Origin: Skeletonema tropicum | Lineage: Eukaryota; Bacillariophyta; Thalassiosirophyceae; Thalassiosirales; Thalassiosiraceae | Assembly (NCBI GenBank): GCA_037178625.1 | Contig: CM074144.1 | Span: 124,001 to 188,000, forward strand | Direction: 5' to 3' | Length of the DNA: 64,000 nucleotides | Part shown: in pieces, positions 34,285-45,311 of the stretch | Numbering within the stretch: position 1 is the first letter of the stretch | Layout: every line of letters starts with the position of its first letter | Translations under genes and position numbers: made by a program | Notes under the pieces: generated by a model | The model's database searches: none | What the model was told of the DNA's origin: nothing | Seen by the model: only the letters and a program-made list of their open reading frames with translations

Positions 34285-34528
34285 AATATTGTGCCGCTCG
34301 GCATAACGGTTACGCCGCCTGCTTTACTCGGCGTTACTCGGCATAACCACTATGCCGAGCGGCACTACTCGGAATTACTCGGCGTTACTCGGCATTATTA
34401 TATGCGCACATCATGAGCCGCTCGGCATTACTCGGCATTACTCGGCATTACTCGGCGTATCCGTAATGCCGAGCGGCGTTACTCGGGGTTATTCGGCGTT
34501 AATCGGCGTAACCGTAATGCCGAGCGGC
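34285..34528. repeat. Compound satellite: 10-bp TTACTCGGCR units framed by GCCGCTCGGCAT palindromes
   Basis: Units of about 10 bp (ATTACTCGGC / GTTACTCGGC) recur many times. They are bracketed by GCCGCTCGGCAT (for example at 34429) and its exact inverse ATGCCGAGCGGC (34351, 34466 and 34517). All are variations on TCGGC/GCCGA. The array therefore has direct and inverted symmetry and could form several alternative hairpins. Gene-free. Not a CRISPR: there are no unique spacers of constant size and the host is eukaryotic. Confidence 0.9.
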
Positions 34529-34837
34529 AAATCAATTTTTGGCGATCAATGGTATGCGTTGAATCTTATTGGATTACTTTACATTAGGTATTATCAGAAA
34601 AGGGGGCATTTATCGGCATAAAAATCGGGATGCAGCCCGCTTTCCCGCGCTCCCTAGCCCGAGCTTGAGAAAAAAATGCACAAAAAGTACGAACACAGCG
34701 ACACTTCCTCCATACAACTTGGATTCCATGTTCCATTTTCATGTTTGCTATTGTACCGCTTAAAACGATTGGGCGGAGTTGTAAATATAAGCGCAAATAG
34801 TCATAATCATTAAGAGAATATTAAACAGGCTTTCAGC

Positions 34838-36919
34838 ATGCCAAACAGCAAAACCATGGTCAATCTCCACCCGCCGGCCGCTTCGGAACCATCATCACCA
34901 TCTTCAATGAGCGAAGGCGATCGCCGACTTCTCCTGCTCGCCGCCGTCTCTCAGAGAGAACAAAGGGTCTCAAGCACGCCAGATCACAAAGGATCATCGC
35001 ACCTCATCTCAAAAGACTCGCCGTGCATAACTGATCTGACCGCCGCAGACTGCAGTTTCAGAGAACACCGCCATCCGTGAAACCGGAACAGTAGCCCCTC
35101 CTTTTAAGAAGCGTGGGATCTCGTCAGAATCCATCACCACCACCGATTCGACAGTTGACCCGACCACCTTCACTCTCGACAAAAATGAAGACATAATGAT
35201 ACAGCTCCATCGCAATGGCCTCGATCAAGTCAAGATTCCTCCGCTCTACACATCAGAAGTGCCATCTTCCTCCAGTGACGCATAAGCGGCAAGTTAGTGA
35301 GGGCACTCGAGATGCCACGTCTTGCGGCGGCCATTTTGATATATCATCGGGGGCATCGTCTCAAGGTCCTCCTCAAGCAAATGATAAAAGAGGAGCGTCG
35401 TTCTTCCCAAAAATCGTGACGGGTGGATCCTCCCCTCGCTCTACTCGACAGCGACAGGTTGTCATGCCTGCGTCCACTACTTCTTCTTCTTTGTCCACCT
35501 TCCCAGCTCCACCGTTGGGGAGGAATGTCTGTGGAAGTCAAGATAATAACCTTGTTGGAGGGTCAGCAGCGTCCATGCAGAAGTGGGGACATGATTATCA
35601 TCAACAAATCATGTCCATGTCGATGAATGGATTGTCTTCTCAAAAACAGATGTTGTTAATGCGAGCTGGTCCACAAGGTCGCCTTAATGATGGCATGCAT
35701 CCCGCACTCTACTGTAATGAGATTAAAGATGAGGGTAGATTGAACCCTCTGAGTCAGCCGCAGAAGCAGCCGCAGAAGGTGATTCTCACGGATCAGGGCC
35801 CTCTCAAGAATCCCAAGAAGGACGCCACCTCATGGTCGTCCAAATCCAATGCTGGCTTGTCTGCGCCTCACAGCCCTAATCATGCGTTTTACAACATGAT
35901 GTCCGGAGCTCCACAGCAGCAGATGATGCGGCATCAGCCAAAGGAGGAGGAGATGCAAACTTTGATTGTCCCGCAAGAAAGTGAGGGTCCACTCCAGAAG
36001 AGGAAGAAGAATGACACTACCTCACGTGCAACACGAGCACAAGAAGCATCAAAGCACATAACCAAGAACAATGGAAAACCAATAGTGTTTCCAAATCAAG
36101 AAATTTATTCTGAAATCGCACGGAAGCGGAAAAAGGATTCCGTGAGTAAGAGTAAGCACAAGAGTCCTTCCCAAGCAACAGAGGCTCTCGCTGCTAAGAT
36201 GGTCGTACCATTTTACAATAACTGGAGGAAAGAACAAGCGGAGGGAGCAAGAAGAGCAGCATCTGCTACTTCGACTCACAAGAAGGGCACAGTTGCAGCG
36301 TCCATGTCAGCAGCTGCTGCGCCGCCGCCACCACCATTATCGACATCGAACCCACCACTCTCAGTTCAAAAGGCTGAGCCAGGGTTCATGTACCAAGATC
36401 AAGAGGAATCAATTATGATTCAACATCGATTACTCCAAATTGAAAGGGCCTTTCAGCACGAACAGAAGCAGAAGCAGCTACAGAGATATCTGCAGCTGCA
36501 GCAACAGCAGCAAAGTCGTACACAAGATATGTCTTGGGAACAAATATCATCCAGCGATAATTCTCATTTGCGTATAATGGCACATCAATCAAGAGCCAAC
36601 ACTTTTATCTCAAGATGATCCCAACGTCCAAGTCAGACTATCCCTCCTTGAACTCGAAAATCAAGTCCGTGCAGAAGAACACGACCGTAGCCTCCAAACT
36701 AATCAGAGGCAAATGTCAGAATTACATCAGCACGCTATACAGCTTGAGGAGCGAATGAAATTACGTGAGATGGATTTCATAAAAGAGCGCAAAAGACTCG
36801 TGGATTTGCAGACTGTAAATCGATTGCGGTTACAGGCGGATGAGCTGGAGAAGCAATTGATGATGAAGTATGGGCAGAGGTGCGAATCATTTAGGAATGA
36901 CAGGGTATCGAGTAGCTAG
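34838..36919 (+). pseudogene. Q/M-rich coiled-coil protein gene, frame-broken paralogue of 50309-51859
   Basis: The three open pieces are collinear with the intact minus-strand gene at 50309-51859. From ATG 34838 comes the shared block SSMSEGDRRLLLLAAVSQ, and LHPPAASEP aligns near the other start. Then AVSENTAIRETG continues one frame over, after one extra base near 35050. A second break near 35270 leads to PVTHKRQVSEGTRDATSCGG and the long frame to 36618 (GKPIVFPNQEIYSEI, ATEALAAKMVVPFYNNW). A third break near 36600 leads to the coiled-coil end (LEERMKLREMDFIKERKRLV, VNRLRLQADELEKQLMM). Each break is a single-base change, so either this copy is dead or the sequence has errors here. Function unknown. 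The basic KKRK patches and Q/M-rich regions suggest a nuclear protein. Confidence 0.6.
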
Positions 36920-37379
36920 TCGATATAAATATAGGAAGTAGTATCATATTAGCTCGTCTGAGACAAATGAATAAATACAAAATTAATCTATGACGGCTGT
37001 ATCATCAAAGAGAGAGGAGAGGTTCCAACAGTGTTCGCGACACTCCTCATTCAACTTGTAAGGTAGTCGTCATGTCCGATCATGAGATACACTGCGACAC
37101 TCCTTCTCGGCAGCCAAGTATATTATGTAGCTTGAAAGGAACTATGACTTCTTGCGAAAGTATTGAAAGTTAGTAATAACAAGAGAGACTTGATGCGAGG
37201 AAAACCACGAACCAGAGACAGTCATCAGCAATGGCCTTGAGATCTGGACTGATGCGATGAGCTGGAAGTTGAACACATGTTTCAAAGATTCTGGTAATGT
37301 ACGATGCTCGTCATTCTGGAGACAAGATGCCAGTATATTGAACTTGAGTTATGGAAGGGATTGAATTGCCATAAGTATC
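36920..37379. other. Intergenic, no gene seen
   Basis: About 460 bases between the Q/M-rich pseudogene and a minus-strand hypothetical ORF. No recognisable feature. Confidence 0.4.
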
Positions 37380-37868
37380 TTACGCCTCGAAGATTAGATC
37401 TTTCTGAAGATGCAACAGGATGTCTTGAATATCTTCGTCAAAGTCACTGAAGAAGATTGAACCACCATCAGGAGAAAGACAACGACATTGTCCTTGAACA
37501 TACGGTACGCACGGATCACGGTTGCATTGCTTTAGACCATGATTGTCAAAGAACTTTGCAAGTTTGCAATCGAAAAGATACGAATGAGTCATAGGAACAA
37601 GTCGGTGCGTCTTCTTGTGATGAGAACCAAAACGAGAGTCAAGAATGTTGACTAAAGACTGAACTGAGTCTTGAAGAGTACTTGCCATACTTGCCACGAA
37701 CTGACCAACGAAGAGACTTAGAAGAACCTTGTCGCGAGGATGAATGCGGCGAGACATACAATTGGATACGGACAAAATTTGTTGAATGTTTGTTTGGACT
37801 TGGAAGACATTAAAGTATTTATCACGAGAGTGAATACGTCGAGTCCAGATGTGGTTGATAGACTGCAT
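37380..37868 (-). CDS. Hypothetical 162-residue protein
   Basis: ORF from ATG 37868 with an internal two-fold similarity: RRIHSRDKYFNVFQVQTNIQ and RRIHPRDKVLLSLFVGQFVA. It has a Cys-rich segment (KQCNRDPCVPYVQGQCRC) and an acidic end (SDFDEDIQDILLHLQKDLIF). Protein-like sequence continues upstream in another frame (LSSSSSDLPVSNHSHVND at about 37960-37905), so this may be the 3' part of a longer or broken gene. No family recognised, and no domain that tells a function. Existence as a functional gene is uncertain. Confidence 0.35.
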   Translation of the reverse strand: MQSINHIWTRRIHSRDKYFNVFQVQTNIQQILSVSNCMSRRIHPRDKVLLSLFVGQFVASMASTLQDSVQSLVNILDSRFGSHHKKTHRLVPMTHSYLFDCKLAKFFDNHGLKQCNRDPCVPYVQGQCRCLSPDGGSIFFSDFDEDIQDILLHLQKDLIFEA

Positions 37869-39793
37869 GCTTTCTCTCCTTCTGATGAAGTATCACGCTG
37901 AATGAAGTCGTTAACATGAGAATGATTCGACACAGGGAGATCCGAACTAGAGGAAGAAAGATCGAAGTTACCGAAATGGGAAGGCTTTTCGTCGCGGACG
38001 AGAGCCAGGGCGATGATAGATAGTTGAATAATAATGATGATGATGATGAGCTCCTTCTGAAACTATGCTTGAGAGATTTACGTCGGTAGATACGTTTCTT
38101 CCCTTCTGGACGATACGTTTAAGTTTAACGCTACAGAGAGTGCTGATAACACATGCATCCGATCCGATCTATTGACAGCGCGTTTAGCATGTTATGTAAT
38201 CATCTTCAACAACCGCTCGCTTTTGCAATCGATTCATTTCTTCTTTTGTAAGAGAGTAATCAATTTACTTATAGGTTTTACTCACAATATTGACCTCAGA
38301 CTAATCAGTTTCCAGACTTACCAAAATTGGCCATACTTGCATATTTACTAGGGAATAAGAAGTAGCAAACATTGGTGCGATGGCGTTCAAAGATGCAATA
38401 GGCTATAACTCGAGGTCAAAACACCAGAACTACAAATTTCATGTAGTTTTGAGGGCTTCCAAGTTTTTTAGCACGATACAAACCATACATAGCCCATGTC
38501 CCATACATAGCCAATGTCTTTTTACTAGCGATTTTCTGTAAATGCCGACACACCTCGAGACAGCAATACCCTTTCTATTGACTGTTGACAATAGAATTAC
38601 GGCATAATACTGGGCAGACTCTTCACTACTACCCTACTGAGAATGATACTGCTCTTGGAATCATTAAAATCGGGCTAATATGAACTTAATTATGGCCGGT
38701 CGACTCTAATCAGCCAAATTCAGCCTTGCGTAACAAAGAGCCTATCCTGCTGAGAATAATAGTGCTCTTGGAATCATTAAAATCGGGCTACTACAAGCGA
38801 AGTTCTGCTGGGTGTTTGACGTAATTCAAAAATAAGGACGAATTTGGACTCTGGTACATCAAAGTTCACATTCGAATCGAGACATTTGACAGAGCATGGA
38901 TGAGAGTTCAAGATGAAGCAGCAATAACTCGAAGAAATGTAGTCCTTGGTTCAAGTAAGGTCCGTTGAGATATCCGCGATAGCAGTCAAAAGAAAGATAC
39001 TCGAACGCTTCTCTCTTCGAGGTGCGTGCCGTGTCCCGTGGCTCCAATCTCGGATATTATTATCGCGGAATCTCGCTCGGAAAGTGTCCTTGAACTTTAA
39101 CTTGAACAAACATTGCATGGAATCCTCCCAGCTGTTTTGTCGTGGCGAGCAATGGCAAAAGCGATGAGAGCGAAATCCGGCCAATTAATTTATTCTAGTT
39201 GAACATACGTGGCGATAGTAGGGCTATCAAAAGTAGATTTTCCCCGGGCTACTTACGGGCTGTGGATCTCTCACAAAAATTGAAAACATTACCTGCGCTG
39301 ATTGACATATTGCTAAGAAGCATTGCATTCGTTCACGGACAGGATTTTGATGAGGCTACTTGTGTTGTGCCATGACCTTTTAGAGCGCATCCCCCATAAT
39401 CCCGCACACAAATCCTACAGTAGGAACTTGTAGGATCTGCTACTGCGCACATAGAGATCAACAGTACCAGAGCAACTTTCCGCACTAAATTAGTAACTAC
39501 TTACATACTCTAGATGCCCCCACAACACCTTTAAATTTTGTGCGCCAGCGCACTAGCGCACTAGCGCACTAGAATCAAAAGCCTATCACGGAGAAATATA
39601 AAGTATCACGGAGAAACCCGATAGTCATTCTGACGTACTTCAACAACTTCAATTCAATTATTACATCATCGACCAAGTACAATACCTACTTAGCTTCTCT
39701 CTCTAGAGATTTGAATCATAATAAGTATGCATATATCTAGCAAAGGAATGAACAGAACTGCTTCGTCTCTATCATTAATTATCGTTCACTAAC
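37869..39793. other. Gene-poor intergenic region
   Basis: About 1.9 kb. Apart from the short direct repeat at 38635-38790, it holds a small tandem gcgcactagc (39548-39573) and two copies of tatcacggagaaa (39585 and 39604). No gene or RNA recognised. It includes the promoter region of WY-family copy 3. Confidence 0.45.
38635..38790. repeat. 43-bp direct repeat, 113-bp period
   Basis: The block t.ctgagaat.ata.tgctcttggaatcattaaaatcgggcta occurs at 38635-38677 and 38748-38790 with few mismatches. Purpose unknown; it may be the remains of a tandem duplication. Confidence 0.75.
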
Positions 39794-40228
39794 ATGGCGT
39801 CTGAATTGATCGTAGATTTACCTCTCCAGCGTAACCATGCCGTTGTGCGCTTTGCCGAAACAGCACAGCTTCACACAGTTGATCGGCACGAAGACAAAAA
39901 CGAGCTGTGGTATACCAAGACAGAATACATCTCAATGAAACGTAACATCAAACGAGATGTCCTCCAAGCTCGTGCAAGAGATTTAGCATCCGAAGAAGAT
40001 GACGAAGGCTTTTGGATTGGCATTTCTCATCTACTTACACCGGCCTGTATGCTCGAGGTACAGGTTTGCAGACGTCGATGCTTACGTGCAGTCCTGGCAG
40101 AGCAGGCGAGACAGGACCCTTCTGAAAATTTGAGATGGGACGATATTGCACTTGCTTCGTTAGCCGTAACAAGGAGGGCCGTATTGAGAGCTAGGAAGCT
40201 TGGTAGGCTTCACCAGGATTGCATTTAA
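39794..40228 (+). CDS. WY-motif small family protein, copy 3 (intact)
   Basis: Intact 144-residue ORF from ATG 39794 (M-A-S-E-L-I-V-D-L-P-L-Q). It has the family core (VVRFAET, DKNELWYT, an acidic SEEDDE linker, GFWIGISHLLTP, RRRC.RAVLAEQARQ, DIALASL). It is more diverged around 40110-40140 (PSENLRWDD instead of CGSFRSEY) and stops earlier than copy 4 because its end reads LHQDCI-stop. Its 3' flank matches that of copy 1. Function unknown; soluble and Arg-rich. Confidence 0.72.
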   Translation: MASELIVDLPLQRNHAVVRFAETAQLHTVDRHEDKNELWYTKTEYISMKRNIKRDVLQARARDLASEEDDEGFWIGISHLLTPACMLEVQVCRRRCLRAVLAEQARQDPSENLRWDDIALASLAVTRRAVLRARKLGRLHQDCI

Positions 40229-40562
40229 GAAAATACTGCAGGCAATCTTTTCTAGGGTCGTGTGTAATAATGATAATCGTTGTGTGCAGTGACAATAACA
40301 ATGGTAACTGAGTAATTGTACTAGAGTTAGAATCATTACCATGTATTACATACTACTATCTTAAAATCTAGACATCATCATCTATCTTTCCATCGTCATG
40401 GCTGGCGCTGCTGGAAGACGACCCAGAATATCTGATGATGTAGCATCAATTTAGCAGTGGCAATAGAGTGGAACCACAGGCACAAACTACGTTCTCACAT
40501 TCCTTCCTGCCCAGTCTCTTCCGCGAATTGAAATCATTGCTAAGAAGCATTGTTTTCACTGA

Positions 40563-40603
<41 letters not shown>

Positions 40604-41242
40604 GCTAGAAACAGTCATCTATCTTCAACTTCTTCTTATCTCTTAAGTATCGTGTTGTGCGATCGCGGTAATAAAATCAAACTTACCGCAAGCTGACTAT
40701 TCTCTCTCCTTTCATGGACAAGACTCCTTTATCTAACTGGAACCACGCTGTAGGCCTCGGTGAAAGTCGCAAAAAAAAATATATGGCGCGTTGATGGTTG
40801 GCGGAAAGAAATCGTTGGGCACGGACAGGAGTTGTGGTGATGGACAGTCGAATGGAACGGGAACAGCTTAAACAGCTGTCTCATTTCCACGGGCACGGTA
40901 TTCAACGGTTGTCCGAGGGCATTCTTGCTCTTGCGGTTTTCTGTTTGCGGCTGCTGGTGAAGTCGATGATCATGGTCATTCCGTTTTTCATCAACTAACA
41001 GCAACCATTGCACTCATCGTATCAGTGTGTGCGGTTAGTCATTAGTAGTTCTACATAGAGTTAAGCGGCCCCTCTCACCCTTTGACCAACTCTCTTAGAG
41101 TCGCAGTAAATCTGGGAGTGTGGGTTCGCATCAGTATTTAACCCACACAGAAGCCGAAATAGCGAGGGGGATAAGTAAGGGGCGGCTTCAGGTACTTACT
41201 TTAGACTTTAGACCTACTGCATAACCCTAAGTATCGTAACTG
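40229..41242. other. Intergenic with (CT)n microsatellite
   Basis: Contains the duplicated 3' flank of copy 3 and a (CT)n run at about 40566-40600. The small frames at 40729-41013 show no protein-like pattern. No gene called. Confidence 0.5.
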
Positions 41243-42013
41243 GCACGCTGATTCACCGCGCTAGTAAATCGCGATTTTATTTAAGCTCCTATATATGTGA
41301 TTTTTTACCTTAACTTAGCTACCGTACACTTACACAAGCTACCGTACATCAAAAAACCATCATGACCATGGCATCCGACAGCGTAGACCCGTCGCCTATA
41401 TCTCAGCTAATACCAAGTCCCTAATTAAGTTTGATAGATTAAATCGCTTCTATTAATACATAATAACAAGATTATTTGGTCAGAACATTAATAATTACGA
41501 CGAGAGGCCCTTCGGATAGGGGGTCAAATATCGTGATGATGCGTCGAATTTTGACCGCAAGGCAGTGCTTTGAGAGACTTTGGGTGTGGCTGTGCCAATG
41601 ATACTCGGTCGGTATCTTCGAATAATTATATTGTATAGATCAGCCAAGTATCATTGCTGTAGACACACTCCAAAACCCTTTTAAGGACCGACATGCTGCA
41701 GAAATTCGGTGTCGTCACCTGTGTGCTGAAAATGCGCTCTAGCTCTCTCAATATCGCTCCTGACCAGGGTTCGAGTGACCGAAATCGCTTGCTATGGTGT
41801 TAATGAAGACAAAAAGGGCAGTCAAACCCTGGTCACAAGCACTTCCTAAGGTACTAGGGTACGCCGAATAATCACCATGGAGGTGGTGTTTTTGTGCGGT
41901 GGGTGTCGGTAAAAATGGCTGATTTTGTATGTAGGTATGTAGATAAGCAATATTACCATTCAACTTTACCGTACCACCACTTTCACTTAAAATCGCGCTG
42001 TGAATCAGCGTGC
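41243..42013. repeat. Possible ~770-bp element with imperfect terminal inverted repeats
   Basis: GCACGCTGATTCAC (41243-41256) is repeated exactly in inverted orientation at 42000-42013. The similarity continues imperfectly inward (cgcgctagtaaatcgcgatttta against agcgcgatttta). The interior is AT-rich and has the phrase gctaccgtaca twice near 41315-41350. No coding capacity seen. Could be a degenerate MITE; no target duplication found. Confidence 0.45.
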
Positions 42014-42169
42014 TGGAGGGTAGCTACTGGAGGGTCTTACGTTGTTTGGTCACTCACGTCTCACTCTGATCGCTTTTACATCGCTAGCAAGCAGTAATTT
42101 AACTTGAAGTCTGCAGCAGATGGCAAAACAGCTGGCATGAATGCATAAGACATATGGAGGTACTTATTA

Positions 42170-43652
42170 TGGCCTTCCTATTGTGCTCGCCACGCCCGGT
42201 TTTACACCCGCCCGCCTAACGGTTATTTTGGCGGGCGGGTCGTTGCTGCGGGAACACCAACCTATTCAACCTATTCAGCTTTCACGACAAGCACGACAGC
42301 CGACAGCCGACAGCACATCAGATTACCTAAAATAATAATGGCTTCCCCAGTTGCCTAACAATAACAAATAATGGCTCATTTATTACTATCTTCCGCCCAT
42401 TTATACGACCTCCTCCTAACATTCATTACTAACGACAATAAGGATTGGTCTTTTACGTGAACGAAAGCAGGAGGTAAACGTGACGTGCAGCGCAAAACAT
42501 GACGATTGACGATGAGCATGAATATGATTTAAATTATCAAGCCAGAAGCGAAGAGGTGCAGCTGACGGAGGCATTGCCGTATTGATTGTATAATTGCAGA
42601 AACGGCAGCCTCTAACCATCGGAGGAGAGTATCGCGTGCTCAGACAGGTATAAAGAGACAGCGGCTTGATATCGATGATTATTTGTGCCGAATAATATTG
42701 GGTATCTTGGAAAAAGACAGCTTCTGGAACCTCCTCCTCATATTATTGAGGATCATATCCGAACTACAGGCGAGAATAGAACCAATTGAGATGTTCCCAA
42801 TGGTGATTTATTTGTTAGTTGCTGGTTTAATAGTCATTATCTAAGGTCTAGACTACTCTATATAATAATGACGTGGTGGCACCATAATTATTCTTCCCTT
42901 CCCTATCGCATAAATATGAATGATAATCCGTCAACTGTCTAGTATATGATCACAGATGAGTATATGTACTGTCAATGATTGTTTGATTCTCCGTAAATTG
43001 GCTTATTGTTGCGTTTATCATATTATTTGTTGCCCGATGTTTTTGCACAATAATTTGAAGTATGCCGTTTAAAGACATATCTGTCACATAAATGGGGTTC
43101 CATTGAGAGGTTTAATGATCATCTCATGGATGTAATCGGCGGTCGATAAGGGAACAGCTTCAATCACCAGTATCACTAAATGGATGGACGAAGAGGATGG
43201 AATAATGTTGATGCGGCAGATCTTTATGAGGGGATTGGCGACTCGTTATTTCAATAATAAGGACGGCGACGATGTTGTGCTACCTCCAATACCTTCCATA
43301 GACGACATCTATTTGATCCTCACACAATATACCAAGAGATATGTTCAACATTGCAAGTAAATGCCTTGTTTTGGGGCGGATGTCATGATTATTGTTGTTG
43401 AAAGAGTGATGGAAAAGATCTTTTCATGGGGAGGTTTAGATCTAAAGCAAGACGGGTCGTCTAAAATAGTTTGATACCATATGAGCTATGTATATAACCG
43501 GAGCGGGCACGCCCGGTCCGGTTCGTGACAGGATTTCATTCACGAACCGGAGTCGACCGACCCGCTTTTTGACCGTTTTTTTACCGTTGACGGCCGTTTA
43601 TCAAAAACGGGCGGGTGTAAAACCGGGCGTGGCGAGCACAATAGGAAGGCCC
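42170..43652. mobile_element. 1.48-kb non-autonomous PIF/Harbinger-like DNA transposon
   Basis: A perfect 44-bp inverted repeat, GGCCTTCCTATTGTGCTCGC and onward to CCCGCCCG, lies at 42171-42214 and 43608-43651. The trinucleotide TTA flanks both sides (42167-42169 and 43653-43655). A 3-bp TTA duplication and GG-C-rich ends fit the PIF/Harbinger superfamily. The interior has GC-rich subterminal parts and an AT-rich middle with only short, interrupted frames (for example MDGRRGWNNVDAADLYEG near 43183), so no intact transposase is present. The perfect ends suggest fairly recent activity, with mobilisation in trans. Confidence 0.8.
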
Positions 43653-43655
43653 TTA

Positions 43656-44104
43656 ATCTCACTCAAAGATTGTCAGCAGAGAGGAGATAACTAAATGGGG
43701 TACGTGATTACTTGCCTGAATCTTGGATTTACCTACCCGGTGTTTTTGAAAACCCCAAGTTACTTCAGCTTCAGTGGCAAGCAGGCAAACATCTTCGTAC
43801 GTAGCATACCCTAAAACGAATTGCGTGATCGCGGATAATTCTCTGATGTAATCGTGGATTTTCCCACACTTCAATAATCAGATCGGTAATCGGTAGAGCT
43901 GATCATAACTGACGCACGCTCTTCTGATGTAATCTGGACTTCCCCACACTCTTCAATTTTTGGTGCAAGGAAAAGCCGTCGTGGTAAAGTTAATCTGATC
44001 GGTAGCCCTAGAGAGAGTAAGGCGATCATAACTGACGCTCGCTCCTCAGCTAGAAGCTAAGTAGCTTTGAATCATAACATGCACAGCAAAGATAAAGCAA
44101 TATC
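43656..44104. other. Upstream region of WY-family copy 4
   Basis: No gene. The last 60 bases (agctttgaatcataa...) resemble the region before copy 5 (46805), so the duplicated unit includes upstream sequence. Confidence 0.45.
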
Positions 44105-44563
44105 ATGGCGTCTGAATTGATCGTAGACTTCCCTCCCAAACGCAACCATGAAGTTGTGCGGTTTGCCGAAACAGTACAGCTTCACACAGTTGATCGACAC
44201 GAAGACAAAAACGAGCTGTGGTACACCGTGGCAGAATACAACTCAATGAAACGTGATATCAGGCGAGATGTCTTACAAGCTCGCGCAAGTGATTCGACTT
44301 CCGATAAAGGCAGCGGCTTCTGGATTGGTATTTCTCATCTACTCACACCCGCTCGTACGTTCGAGGTGCAGGCTTGCAGACGTCGATGTGTACGTGCAGT
44401 CCTTGCAGAGCAGGCGAGACAGGACTCATGTGGAAGTTTCAGGTCGGAATATATTGCACTTGCTTCGTTAGCGGAAACAAGGAGGGCCGTATTGAGAGCT
44501 AGTAAGCTTGGTAGGCTTCACCAGGAGTCCATAAAAGAATATTGCAGTCAATCTTCTCTTTAA
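44105..44563 (+). CDS. WY-motif small family protein, copy 4 (intact)
   Basis: Intact 152-residue ORF from ATG 44105 (M-A-S-E-L-I-V-D-F-P-P-K-R-N-H-E). It has the complete family pattern and the longest C-terminus (LHQESIKEYCSQSSL). It is closest to copy 2 in the linker (SDSTSDKGSG) and to copy 5 at the end. No signal peptide or membrane helix. Function unknown. The downstream flank carries a 50-bp block also found at 52166-52215. Confidence 0.75.
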   Translation: MASELIVDFPPKRNHEVVRFAETVQLHTVDRHEDKNELWYTVAEYNSMKRDIRRDVLQARASDSTSDKGSGFWIGISHLLTPARTFEVQACRRRCVRAVLAEQARQDSCGSFRSEYIALASLAETRRAVLRASKLGRLHQESIKEYCSQSSL

Positions 44564-45148
44564 GGTGGTGTGTATTACAATCTATGTAAAATAAGAATAA
44601 CTATGACTATGACAATGACATTTGAGTAATTGTACAAGTTAGAAAATGCCAGAGTGATCGTCAAATTGATAAAATAAATAAATAAATAAATACAAAGTTA
44701 ATCAGATTAGATATCTATGATACTAAAAGGGACCTGCTTGATCACTCTGACATTGTAGGTATATTCTCTGTTGCTGTTGGCTTGTTAATCCTGGCCTGCT
44801 TGAAAGATAGCAGGCTTGGGGTGCGATCTGGGAAATAATAGCTACTGCAGCACATGTTCGTTATCACTTAGCGTAGATAATGTCGCCTCTTGAGGGCCCA
44901 CCAGACGTACTTTAAAATTTCTGTTATATATATCTGTTGCTGTTGGCTTTATTTTTTGTGTATGACAGCCATGGTCATAGCAGATACACAACAGTGCTTC
45001 ATCTTTGCCATTTTCGTTGTTATTGTTATGAAAAGAGAGGTCTAGTGGGATGGAAGGGTTAGAAGTAAGGGTACAACAAAGTGTAGCCTTGTGCACGTGA
45101 GCTCTAGCCATCCTTTTGTGTGCCCAACTGTCGCTGAGAATGTAAACG
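44564..45148. other. 3' flank of copy 4 with AAAT repeat
   Basis: Holds a short (AAAT)n run (44671-44690), the 50-bp block 44690-44739 shared with 52166-52215, and a stretch near 44970-45050 similar to 1738-1805. No gene. Confidence 0.5.
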
Positions 45149-45311
45149 ACCCTAGAAAAGATTGACTGAAAATTTTCTCAATACAATCCTGGTGAATGAA
45201 GCCTACCAATCATCCTAGCTCTCAACAAGTCGTCCTGGTCCTGTTTTGGCCTACGAAGCAAGTGTAATATCCTCCTGCCTGAAACTTCCATACGTGTCCT
45301 GTCTCGCCTGG
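45149..45311 (-). pseudogene. Antisense 3'-end fragment of the WY-motif family (sixth copy)
   Basis: Read on the minus strand, this stretch matches the last third of the family: gccaggcgagacaggac, then tggaagtttcaggcaggagg, acacttgcttcgta, tgttgagagctagg, ggtaggcttca and the 3'-flank phrase cagtcaatcttttctaggg. A stop (TAG) falls where the others read SLA. It is truncated at the 5' side where the unrelated remnant 45311-46207 begins, so a rearrangement breakpoint lies at about 45311. Confidence 0.75.

Noticed and set aside
34285..34528. Direct repeats interpreted as a CRISPR array
   Set aside because: Repeat unit is only ~10 bp, spacing is irregular, units occur in both orientations, there are no unique spacers, and all evidence points to a eukaryotic nuclear genome.
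41760..41790. gggttcgagtgaccg as a tRNA B-box
   Set aside because: No matching A-box or cloverleaf arms at the right distance; no tRNA could be folded here or elsewhere in the window.
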